Origin: Gyrodactylus bullatarudis
Lineage: Eukaryota; Platyhelminthes; Monogenea; Gyrodactylidea; Gyrodactylidae
Assembly (NCBI GenBank): GCA_012064415.1
Contig: SSNU01000051.1
Span: 1 to 64,000 of the forward strand
Direction: 5' to 3'
Length of the DNA: 64,000 bases
Shown here in pieces: positions 34,028 to 44,800 of the stretch (the stretch's first letter is position 1; each line of letters starts with the position of its first letter). A program made the position numbers and the translations under genes. The notes under the pieces were generated by a model. The model saw only the letters and a list, made by a program, of their open reading frames with translations, made no database searches and was not told the origin of the DNA.

Positions 34028-36037
34028 TCATTTTTCTTTTTCATTAATTACAATTTCTCCTTCTGCTTTGTGACGCCATGTGCACAGTCTCTTGTGATAT
34101 TCTTGTGCAAATGAATTGATTATTGAAACCATGAAGCTTCCCATTAAGGCAATCACAAAGAAACTTATCAAAGTTGCAATTATATTCGATCCCTAGAAAA
34201 AATAATATTCAAATAAAATAACTAGAGATTTTTCAATAAAATACAATAAAGTAAGGAAAACAAAGAAATATCTAATCAATAATAATCATTCGAAAGAATT
34301 ATATCAAGTAAATTTTTGTAGAATCGAATCATTTTATTTCGAGATATTTCATCTGATAAGCTTAACATTTTCACAAACAAATGACGCCATGTATTAATGT
34401 GAATGTAATATTTGAGAGTAATTTTTCTAGATTTAAATTTTTAGATTGAAAATTATGAATATAGCAACCCTAGAGTATATTATATATCAAATAGATGCGA
34501 TGTTATTAAGAAAATATAAATAATTTAATTAATAATAATTTCATGTTTATCGATTATTTATCAATGTATAAAACTCACGGATGATTCTGTTTGTCTTTTG
34601 TGTAGTTTTTCCTTTTGACTCACGATTAAATTGACAATTTGCGGCTTCAGCTTCTCACCAACATAGGGGATTTTCCTAGGAAAAATGACATGAATAATGA
34701 ATTCTAATCTGATTTGTGGAAGAAAAACTCACGATATATTTTCAATAATCAAATCGAGGTATTTTTGAGACATAAGGAAAACCACGAAAATTTGTTGAAT
34801 ATGCACTTTAACAAGAGCTTTGCCAATGAAAGTGGCTAAGAAAAAGTGCCAAAAGGGAATCAGGAAATGTCCGCAAGTCATACCGGCCAAGTCAAATAGT
34901 GGATTAGGAATCTAGGAAGGAGAATTAAATTAGAGAATTATTCTGATTTGGCAAGTAGACATTATATTTCGTGCAAGATTCATATTTGAAAACGCGTTTA
35001 ACTTGACATAGTGTATTTTATTAGACTTTATTCAAGTACTAATAGGGCTATAGTTTAAACAAAAAAAGGAGAATAACAAATCAATATTAACATGATATAT
35101 CTTTTCTCTTAATATTAAATTATGCAAAAATACCTTTTGTAAAAAATATTTAATAAATACTCACTGAGGCACAGAGTAAAATTCCAACAAAACCAGCTCT
35201 ATTTATCAAGGAATGTAGAGAGTATTCGAGGCGTACTTTAAGTGGAATGGACGAGTCAAAAATAGATATGTTCTTATTGTTTGTTTCAGCAATAAGATCT
35301 TGAAATTCTTTTAATTCGTCATCATCAACTGAAGTTCCAGAGAGTCTAGCACTTCTTGCCATAAAGTATGGAGGCAACTCGCCAATGGCAGTTCCAAGAC
35401 CCTGAGAAATGATTTATTACAAGAAGGATAATTTACCCATAATATGGCTTCAAGTTGAGTTTTCATAATAATTTGAATGAGACTTGGTTGAGAACCTTTG
35501 ACAGATTCACTTGGACAAATAATTTCATCAGGATACGGAGGTTCAGGGAAATCAACAGTTTGACATTCAAAAGCTCCAAGTGTGACCTCTGCAATAAACG
35601 GACCCAGATACAAGACAAAAGTATGAAGACCTGTTCCAAAGCCGCATGAGGACAAGAAACCCAAAAGTATCCACCATAAATACCAAAACGCTCTCTTATG
35701 AATAAAGAAAGCAGTCTGTAGAAAGATAACATTAATGACAATTTAAACCTACTTTTTGGAATGGATTTGGTATTTTGTACAGTAGATATTGGAGCGAGAT
35801 TAGGAAAATCACTGTGAAGCATGTCTTTTTCCAGCAAAGTAAATTTAGGATGAAGTATTTGAGTTTTGTCAGGACTTCAAGAAAAAAATAATTCAGTGTT
35901 TTTAGTGGAGATTTCCATAACACGAGATTTTCTCTTTCGTTCATCTCTATATCTTTTAAAGACTGAGGTCTGGATCTGTCATTATCTGATTTTTTTGTAT
36001 TTCGTTTAGAAATAACATTGCTATCTTCACATGACAT
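34028..36037 (-). CDS. VMP1: Vacuole membrane protein 1
   Basis: Six minus-strand exons, 36037-35753, 35715-35437, 35401-35165, 34911-34733, 34675-34579 and 34192-34028, join to 413 codons (human about 406). VMP1 is a multi-pass ER scramblase needed for autophagosome formation and for releasing ER contacts. Diagnostic stretches are [49 protein letters not shown] and [20 protein letters not shown] (the DedA-like VTT core). An acidic spacer carries [11 protein letters not shown]. The C-terminus has a last membrane helix and a charged tail, INEKEK. Introns range from 35 to 386 bp. Confidence 0.95.
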
Positions 36038-36533
36038 TTATAAAATATTGTTTGTAAATTATTTGAATTATTGATTCAACATAAAACAACCAAAACTAAT
36101 TCGATGGTATTTTAAAAAAATATTGCTTCATTAAACTTTAAAAAAATTATTTTTTCCCTATTTGAGAGTATCAAGGGCAAAACTAGCTTGTCATATCATG
36201 CATTATGTGGTGTTATAACTATCTCAAAAGATTTATCAAGGTTGATCTAGCGAAAATAAATTGTTTTCATTAGCAAAGTTAATATTTTTGATTGAAATGT
36301 ACATATAATATATAAATATATATAGACAAGGAAGGAGGAAGAGGGATTTGTCGATAAGATTACTGAAAATAATCAAAAATTAAAGTTGATATATTAGCGT
36401 ATAATACATATAGAAATCCATTTGTAGTAAAATGTCGATGATCTAAAATTGACATTCTGGCTGAGATTTTTAAAAATTTATGAAAAAATTTGCTGCTGTG
36501 TATTTTCCAGACGAGCTCATTCTCTACTTGAAA
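36038..36533. other. Spacer between VMP1 start and eIF4A stop
   Basis: Very AT-rich. It should hold the VMP1 promoter (reading left) and the eIF4A 3' UTR. No element or ORF is convincing. Confidence 0.4.
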
Positions 36534-37843
36534 TTAAATAATCTCAGCAACATTGGCAGGCAATTCAATAATTTTGGTATTGTAATAACTTTCAAGACTT
36601 TTAAGGATCTCCCTGTCGTCTTGAGTAACAAAGTTTATTGCAGCACCCTTTCTTCCGAAACGACCACCTCGACCAATTCTGAAATAAATATCAATAATAT
36701 TCATGGAAAAAATTTCATATTTCTCCCCTTAAAATTACTAATAGCTGTCAATAGCTAGTGACAAAATATAATTATTCAATTTCAAATTGTATAAAATGTG
36801 CTTTTGCATCAAAAATAAAATTACCTATGGATATAACTTTGCGGATTAATGGGAAGATCGTAGTTAATGACAAGCGAAACCTGTTGCACATCAATACCAC
36901 GTGAAAGTAAATCTGTAGTAATCAGGATTCGTGTTGAGCCCGTTCTGAAAGCAGCCATTATATTGTCCCTTTCTACTTGTTCCATGTCTCCATGCATACT
37001 GGAAACGATAAAGTCATTTTGCGTAAGCTGTGAAGTTAAAATGTCAACCTTGCGTCGGGTATTGCAAAAAATAACTGCTTGTGTAATAGTTATCATTCTA
37101 TAGAGATCACAAAGTGTAACGAATTTCCACTCTTCTTTTTCAACATCAACATAAAATTGACTGATACCCTCAAGAGTTAATTCTTCTTGTTTAATTAGGA
37201 GGCGAACAGGGTTGTTCATGAAATAATTTGTTATTTCCAAGACTTCAGGAGGCATTGTAGCAGAAAGCAAAATAACTTGAATGTCATTGGGAAGTTTTTT
37301 GAAAATTTCTTGAATTTGATCTTTAAATCCTAGACTGAGCATTTCATCAGCTTCGTCCAAGACAAATAGCCGAATGTTTGAACAGTCCAAACAACTACTT
37401 TTGATCATGTCCAACACTCGACCAGGAGTTCCAACGACAATTTGTTGACCTTCCCGAAGTTCTGCTGAATTAGCGTTCCATTGTGTCCCACCGATACAAA
37501 GACAACATTTTATTTTCATATAATCACCAAGATTTAGAACAACTTTTGAAATTTGACGCGCTAATTCTCTAGTGGGTGCTAAAACAAGGGCTTGAAGTTT
37601 AGAGCTATTGCCATCTACTCTCTGTAACATTGCTATACTAAAAGTTGCTGTCTTTCCTGTTCCAGATTGGGCCTGGGCAATAACGTCCCGTCCATGTATC
37701 GAAGGGACGATGGCTTTCTGTTGGATTGCAGAAGGTTTCTCAAAGCCATATGCAAAGACTCCTCTAAGTAATTCATCTTTTAGGCCCATTTCATCGAATG
37801 AATCATAAACTTTATCATAATCACTTGAGGAATCAAATTCCAT
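36534..37843 (-). CDS. EIF4A: Translation initiation factor eIF4A (DEAD-box helicase)
   Basis: Exons 37843-36825 and 36678-36534 with a 146-bp intron give 387 residues. It is the ATP-dependent RNA helicase that unwinds 5' UTRs within eIF4F. In order: [10 protein letters not shown] (Q motif), AQSGTGKT (I), PTRELA (Ia), [15 protein letters not shown] (DEAD box), LLSATMP (III), [12 protein letters not shown] (IV), [23 protein letters not shown] (V, quoted as family wording around 37 kb) and, across the intron, [13 protein letters not shown] (VI). [10 protein letters not shown] and the LPANVAEII ending match eIF4A1/2 rather than the exon-junction paralogue eIF4A3. It diverges from FAM136A over a 107-bp gap. 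Confidence 0.95.
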
Positions 37844-37950
37844 ATCAACTTGCCCTTAATTTATCCAAAATTTAAAGCTGTTAATAACAAAATTCTACGA
37901 AGAAAATTGGTAATAAGAATTTGTTTAAAAAGTCCAAGTTTACAAAAAAT
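37844..37950. promoter_or_regulatory. Shared divergent promoter, eIF4A/FAM136A
   Basis: Only 107 bp separate the two start codons, which face away from each other. Both transcription start sites and 5' UTRs must fall in this stretch or overlap the neighbouring gene. No TATA box or other motif stands out. Confidence 0.5.
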
Positions 37951-38382
37951 ATGAATGAACATGATGTAGATCGCCTTCAGCATAAATATGAAGGAGCTGT
38001 TAATGATATGATTGACAAACTCGATTCGAGTTATATTCGCAAAATACAGAAGAACTTCTTTACATGCGCCTCGAAATGTTGTGACATGCCAATTAAAGCT
38101 AATCAAGTCCAGGATTGTATCAAAGATTGTGAAAAATCTCTTAGTCAAGCTCATAATATTCTCAATAGTGAATTAAATCTTCTTCAATCTCGTCTCCACA
38201 ATTGCTCATCAGAATGCATAAATAAAGCAAAAGATTATTATAATCTTGAAGATCCTGAATCTCGGAAAAAGGCTCAAATGGATTCTATTAAGTGCTCAGA
38301 AAAATGCATCGATGATAATATATCTCATGGTATTCCAGCAATGTACAATAGAATGTCAAAAACTTTTGAAAAGTTTATCTAG
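37951..38382 (+). CDS. FAM136A: FAM136A-like mitochondrial protein
   Basis: An uninterrupted 143-codon ORF from ATG 37951. The family (DUF842) is about 138 residues. It has twin cysteine pairs in a helical context: FTCASKCCD, QDCIKDCEKSL, LHNCSSECINKAKD and KCSEKCIDD. This repeated C-x3-C pattern is the hallmark of the family, which is placed in the mitochondrial intermembrane space with a role in protein stability there. There is no presequence, as expected for an IMS Cys-motif protein. Confidence 0.92.
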   Translation: MNEHDVDRLQHKYEGAVNDMIDKLDSSYIRKIQKNFFTCASKCCDMPIKANQVQDCIKDCEKSLSQAHNILNSELNLLQSRLHNCSSECINKAKDYYNLEDPESRKKAQMDSIKCSEKCIDDNISHGIPAMYNRMSKTFEKFI

Positions 38383-39407
38383 GATGCCCATCAATTGTAG
38401 TTATTTTGTTATCGCAAAAAGAATGAATTCAGTTTTGATATTATAAAAAATATTCCAGAATCACCAAGACTGCTTATTAAATGGCATTCAATGATTATTA
38501 GTTATCAATACATTTGAGTGTAATTTTTAATATTTTGAGTTTGGAAGGGTTCAATAGGCAATTGAGAGTTGATATGAAGATGAGAATTTACTATTTTTAC
38601 TCGATATTTTTCTCCGGATTCACTGAAAAAAATAATTTTTGAATTTTAAAATGAAATGAGCTAATAAAATGTGGATATTCGAAAAAATTCTAAAAAAATT
38701 CAATCTGACCAAAATAAGGACATTTTTTGAATTTCGAAAATGCACCAAATTTCCACTTGAAATTTTGAGTTCAAAATTTTTATCGATTTCAATGATTCGA
38801 AGTAGTTAAATGCAGAAATTTGGGATCAACATTAGACAAAGAATTCCAATTCACCTGCAGACTCTTGAGGTTCCCTGAAATTCGTCATTACTGTGGGAAA
38901 TCTAACCATTCGAATTTTTCGATTATTATGAAGAAAAATTATCCAAAATCTGGAAGTTAAACTTTTTCTCTGAAACAATAAGATCTTCGCAATCTCTATG
39001 GCCAAATTCGAATTCTTCGTTCAATGTTGATCCCAAATATCATCACTTAACTGCTTTGAATCATCGAAATTGATAAAAAAATTTAGCTCAAAAGTTGAAA
39101 AAGTGGAAATTTAGTACATTTTTGAAATTTGAAAAACGTCCTTATTTTGGTCAGACTGAATATTTTTCGGAATTTTTTCGAATAAACACATCTTATTAGC
39201 TCATTTCATTTTAGAATTCAAAAAATTATTTTTTTCAGTGAATCCGGAGAAAAATATCGAGTTCGTTGTAAAAATAGTAAATTCTCATCTTCACGTCAAC
39301 TTATATTCTCTTTCAACTTTTGAATTTTGAATTATAAAATGTAAGGATTATCATGCCTGAAATCACAATATTCATTGAAATTTGTAAAAAATTTCATTAA
39401 GATTCTC
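38383..39407. repeat. Large foldback element (38565-39303)
   Basis: Arms of roughly 370 bp are inverted copies through almost the whole span, with the centre near 38935. The outer ends carry ATGAAGATGAGAATTTACTA and its inverse. The same outer end recurs at 6.05, 42.99 and 45.51 kb. There is no coding content. It lies just upstream of the fourth family gene. Confidence 0.75.
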
Positions 39408-40838
39408 ATGCGTATGAGTTTTCTCGTCATCAAGATTTTTGTGATGGTTATTTTCGGATCTAGGACCATTGATTTGTTTGCTTGTTCAACAAAATATCAA
39501 AAATTTCTAACTGAACCAACATTCGAAGATCTTTATTGTCTTAGAAGAGATTACTTGGACAAGTATGCAAAAAGTATTTTCACACGGACCAAAGCAGCCT
39601 ATGAAATTTTCTCTTTCAAAGTAATCTATCATATTGAAGGTGCCATTCCTCAAGTTAACTTGTCCATTTTAATTTTCAACTTCATGGCACAGGCTACAAC
39701 ACTTCACAGACACCAATATCCGACCAAAGATGACTATTTCTCATACCTCAAACTCTATGATAAAAATATGAATAAAATTGACCTGGAAAATCTTAAATTT
39801 GTGGCTGGAATTGATACATTCGGATGTCACTTTAGTGTGAAAGATTCAGTATTCTGTGTCTTTGCCAAACACGAATTGGTTAATTTTCGCTTCAACATGT
39901 ACCATGGCCTCAGGCTAAAAGGTTTTCAATTTGAGGAAAGTCTAATTATGGAAAAGCTGATTTCTGCACATGGATTTTCTTTCTCCTCTTACTATAGGAT
40001 GATGAATTCCATGAGTGATCTTAAATTTTTATATCAAGCACATTCGAGAAATTTTGATTTATTATTCGGGTCCACAATTTATCTAGACAGTTATGATTTT
40101 ACTGACCTGAATGGAAAACGTTATACAGCTTGTCTAAATTACAAAAACGGTCGAATTGGGGAATGCCCTAGAAAGTTGGATAAAATTAAAAAGTACATTG
40201 TTGGATGTGATCATACGATTGAGGATGGATTTAAACGATTCCAGTGCATTTTCTTTACCTATAAAAAACAAAAGATGCTTGTAATCACAGCCATCAATAG
40301 TCTGAGGAAGAAATCTTTCCACAATGACATCCTAATGGATCATGAATATATGCACAAGGACATCAGTGTTTGTTATATATCTTTAGATAAGCAATATATT
40401 TGCACTGTCACATTCTTTTGTAAGGCTAAAGAATCAAGTTTCTTGAAGACCCAAGAAATGGCCATAGTAAAAATTCACCAATTCTTTTCAGATGACTACC
40501 TCGGTCATTCAATAATTGGTTGGAATAAGGTGATTAAAAACATTTTCTTCCCCAAAGTGTACTACAACTTAAAAGTTGATAAACAAAAAGATGACTTTAT
40601 TTTATTTATTTCAATAAAACACAAACTCGGTCCATCCTCTAGACAGGCGAGTAAATTTGAAAAGAGGAAAGTGCAAAATGAGGTAACACTGAAATCTGAA
40701 TTAGAGACAAAGGTAGCCTATCCCGAGGAAGATTTACAGCCTGTTAGTGTTAAAGTCTTGGAGTATTCAGCGTATTCAAGGAGTAAAATCTTGAATTTCT
40801 CACTGTTGACTGTGATTTTAGAGCTTTTTTTTCAATGA
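39408..40838 (+). CDS. Secreted/GPI-like family protein, member 4
   Basis: A single exon. The ATG at 39408 is preferred to the TTG at 39375; the product has 476 residues. A signal peptide follows the start (FLVIKIFVMVIFGS). The C-terminus (ILNFSLLTVILELFF) is hydrophobic. It pairs best with member 5: DTFGCHFSVKDSVFCVFAKH matches DAFGCYLYNAKRDFFCVFTKH in spirit, and DISVCYISLDKQYIC matches DISVCYKSLDQNYTC. The C-[FY]-x7-8-C module followed by a tryptophan helix (IIGWNKVIKNI) corresponds to CFFLNENQKRC and FWKIIDQII in members 1 and 2, so all five belong to one superfamily. Function unknown. Confidence 0.85.
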   Translation: MRMSFLVIKIFVMVIFGSRTIDLFACSTKYQKFLTEPTFEDLYCLRRDYLDKYAKSIFTRTKAAYEIFSFKVIYHIEGAIPQVNLSILIFNFMAQATTLHRHQYPTKDDYFSYLKLYDKNMNKIDLENLKFVAGIDTFGCHFSVKDSVFCVFAKHELVNFRFNMYHGLRLKGFQFEESLIMEKLISAHGFSFSSYYRMMNSMSDLKFLYQAHSRNFDLLFGSTIYLDSYDFTDLNGKRYTACLNYKNGRIGECPRKLDKIKKYIVGCDHTIEDGFKRFQCIFFTYKKQKMLVITAINSLRKKSFHNDILMDHEYMHKDISVCYISLDKQYICTVTFFCKAKESSFLKTQEMAIVKIHQFFSDDYLGHSIIGWNKVIKNIFFPKVYYNLKVDKQKDDFILFISIKHKLGPSSRQASKFEKRKVQNEVTLKSELETKVAYPEEDLQPVSVKVLEYSAYSRSKILNFSLLTVILELFFQ

Positions 40839-41803
40839 TAAAAATGAATGAAACATAAGCTTGTTATTATTATGTGTACTTGTAATGACTTTATAAATCA
40901 GAATTTTTCACCAAAAATCAATACCAGTTTGATATTCAGATGTCCGAATTAAGAACTTAATGCCACTTTATTGAGTTGAGTTTTGTTCATTTTCTTGTCT
41001 AATTCTGACCCTGAAAAACTTGTTTTGACCACTCTCCCAATTTCAAATCGATAAAAATTTTCAGCTCAAAATTAGGCGTAAAATGACCATATTTTTTAAA
41101 AATAAATTTGTTCAGAATTTTTCCATCAAATTATAAAAGTTGTTAACATGATGATATAAATCTTTAAAAAATTCGATTTCTAGATGGAAAAATTGAGAAT
41201 TTTGTGAAAATCATAGATTTCATATAGCCCTTCATGTCCCATTGTTACACTTTCTTGAGCGATAATTTGAACTGAAACTTTCAGTCTGAAAGATACTTGG
41301 TATAATTTTTTCACCCCTCATTTGAAAGGAAATTTATTAAGCTACAAAAATATGTATTATTCATTAAGATAGGTTTTCACTGATGCCAACCAGAGTTACT
41401 CAAAGAAAAATCAATTAAGTATCAAGTATTTTGAACTATCATATAAACTTTAGGTTTATATCAGCTGACTTAAAATACTACATTTTTACTTGTGAGAATA
41501 GCAGCATAGGTGAGATACCCTATTGTCAATTGATATCTCATATCCGAAAAACGTATGATAAAATTGTTTCAAAATATCAAAACTCGAGTAATCTTTTTCA
41601 TTTTTCAAATTCAAAATTAGGGACCCACTTCAATTATTGGTTAGCCAGAATTAGAAAATTAGGAGAAAATCAACGAACCGATCAATAAAGCCAGTTAAAA
41701 TAAATAAATAATTTATTAAAAACGACAAGATAATCATCACAAGGCATGGAAAAATTGGGAATGAATGTTTAACTGTATTGTGAGCATAGAAAAGAGGTGG
41801 GTT
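40839..41803. other. Gene-free, foldback scraps
   Basis: No gene is supported. Degenerate words of the foldback family lie at about 41040-41230 (for example GAGAATTTTGTGAAAATCAT). 41684-41803 should contain the TRAPPC8 3' UTR. Confidence 0.4.
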
Positions 41804-44800
41804 TTAAACTTTGATAATCTTTGGCATGGTTATATCTTGTTTAATGAAAGAATATGTACCAGATCTTTCAAGATCTTCTATTCGTGCAACTTTGAGACTG
41901 ATATTGTCCACAGTGTAATAACCCTGATTACTGACCAATCCTGTTAGAGTAACTTCCTTGGTTTCATTTCTTTCCAGTTCAATGTTGAAGTCGGTCTTTT
42001 CATACCAGAGTATTCTACGTGATACTCTAGCCTTGGAAGAGTCCTTGCTAGAATTATTACTACAAGGGAGGAGTAAGGAAAAAGTGTGAAAATAAACTTT
42101 TTCCACTTACACGGGAATGTTTTGAGCACGTAGTCTGGCCAAAATCTTTTGATTTGATGAATTCAACAGTCTACCGGTTAGAACAAGTTTGTAGAATCTA
42201 AAATTACAAAGGGAAGATAGGTTAAAAAGGGATTCTTCCGAGAAATTGAGCTTATTTTAGATGTGTGAATCATTGAATTTAATTCATCCCTGGAAGAGGC
42301 TTGTTTGAAAGTGGAATTTCAAGCTCTAGATCTTAACAGCACAGTTAAAGTTGATCGAAACTGATGGAACCATAAGGTTAGTATCTAGAACTATTAATCT
42401 AAACTATTTTTATCTCAACAGGTGATATTAAGACTATCAACAATGGGCTATACAAAATTTTATTTTCATACAAAAAATTTCCAAGCCTTAATCAATTATT
42501 CATGGATTCACCGGGAAATGAGATTTAGGCTGGGAAAAATTGAAAAATTTGACTTTTTAGATTGAATTTGAATTTGCTCTAAACGATTGACTCTGATATA
42601 GAATAACGAAAAAGTTTTCTCTCGTATTTAAAATACCAAGATTTTTAAATTTATGATGATTTCACAATTTGGCAGAGGGTGACACGAATCCTTGTTCAAA
42701 AACTTCGAAGAAACAATAAAAAATACAAACTCATTGTTTGAAGAAGATTTGGCTGGCTTTACAACGCAATCACTCCACGAGACAAGAACCTGTTTACTTT
42801 CGACGAGAATCTTTGTAGCCATTGGATAATGAACCTTGGTTTTTGTCGGCCTAATAGGCTTATAGTTCTTCTTTGAGCTCATAAAAGAGACAGGTGATTC
42901 TATTGTATTGGCACGACACTGTTCAATGCTTTGAGCACGATTACTGAGGATATTAGCCTTGAGAAATAAAAAATTTGTTGAAATTTCTAAAGCTAGTTAA
43001 TATGAAGATGAGAATTTATGATTTTTACAAAAGTCACATTATTTTTATCAAGAAATCGAATATGATCAAGATTTTTTGAAATCTACATCACGAGGCCCAC
43101 TTTTACACTACGGAGGAAAAAATTTTGAAAAAAAATTTTTAAATGAAACTTAGGGCATATTTTAAATCTCGAACTTGAAAATTTTTGCTGATTTCAAAGC
43201 GAAAGAGTGATCTAACGTTGAAAAAGAAATCAAAAATGCAGAAAATCTAATTTGTGTGAAAATTGATTCAAAAAAAAATTATTTTGCCTACTTGAAAGTA
43301 GATGTAATTTTGATGATCCTAGATACCTGAAGAAACACGAATTTCTCTAAAGTTTTAAGGTGATAATTAGTTTTCTTGTCTCATTGTGATCTTAATAATC
43401 AACTCTTGATCACTCTTTCACTTTTAAATCAGCAGAAATTTTCAACTCAAAGTTCGAAAAGTGGGAATTTGGTGTTAATTCGAGATTTAAAATATGCCAT
43501 AATTTTCATGAAAAATTATTTTTTTCAAAACTTTTTTTCCTCCATAGTGGATGTGGATTTCTTGATCAAATTCGGTTTCTTGATGAAAAAATTGATATAT
43601 ACATCATAACTCATGATAAACAGTTTCCAAAGGATTTTGACTGAAATTCATGAATACACCTCAAAGCCACATTTAGCACTCATTGTTTTACATCAAATTC
43701 GTGCAAAATATACATTCTTTTGAATTAACTAAAACGAAATTTCTTCAAGAAAAAATATGTCAAAATTCTGGATTCTGTGGAAAGAAAGGTAACTCACAGT
43801 TTTATTATCAGAAAGGGGAACTCTGGTGGGAGTATTCAAATTTCTAATTTTCACTGTTGTCTGGCCATAATTTTGATAGTCTTTCTCATAATCAAAAGGT
43901 CTTTCTGCACTTGACGGCTCAAAGATTTTGAACTAAATGAAATCATGTTGAAATATAATACATAAAAAATATAATCAGGTACTTGTGGTGTGTACTAACT
44001 TTCCATAAAAATACAAGTGGGATTGTTAGGTCAGGATTCTTTTTGCGAGAGAGAATTTTCTTCTTGGTCACGAAACCGGTCTAGAAAAAATCAGAATTAA
44101 AATATTGTACTCTCAGAGTTTATGGTTTGACATGGAAACTTACGGTACTAGAGAATTCTGGCAGATATTCACTTTTATGGAGCTTGAGAGCAGACCAATT
44201 AGTACCCGAGGATTTGTAAAATTTTTCATCAAACACTCGATCAAAATCCGACTTGGCAATGTTGACACGATCATATCCAGACTGACTGAAATCTCGAGTT
44301 CTTCTCTTGAGTCGATAGAAATGAGATTCAATCTCACGTGGGAATATGCCAGGGTTATCTGATGAAATTAGTATATAGATAATCATCATAAAAACATAGT
44401 ATGGTGAGTTGATAGAGTTGACGAAATACAACACTTTTACTCGAGCTCAAATTAGTCGGGCAGTGGATTGTAGCTAATTTTCTCCTTTCGAACTTGATAA
44501 ATCACGTATCGATATTGAATTTCAGTCTTGCTACTTTTTCAATTTTTAAGCTAAAAATTTGTTGATATTTGGAATTTAACCCTTTCGGTACCAGAGGTCA
44601 TATATGACCTCTATGTTCAAACTGACTTTTTTCAATGATTTTGAAACATTTTTTCATGATTATTTTTTGATAGTATATCACAAACTATCTTAGTTTGCTA
44701 TCATGCTATATTTTTGCTAGCCAGGAATAAGAATGCCATAGATATTTGAACTTTTACCAAAGGAAGTAGAATTCCTTAATTCATGATTCTTTTTGATTGA

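Noticed and set aside
36534..37843. eIF4A3 (exon-junction helicase)
   Set aside because: The [20 protein letters not shown] segment and the LPANVAEII ending match eIF4A1/2; eIF4A3 has a different motif V context.
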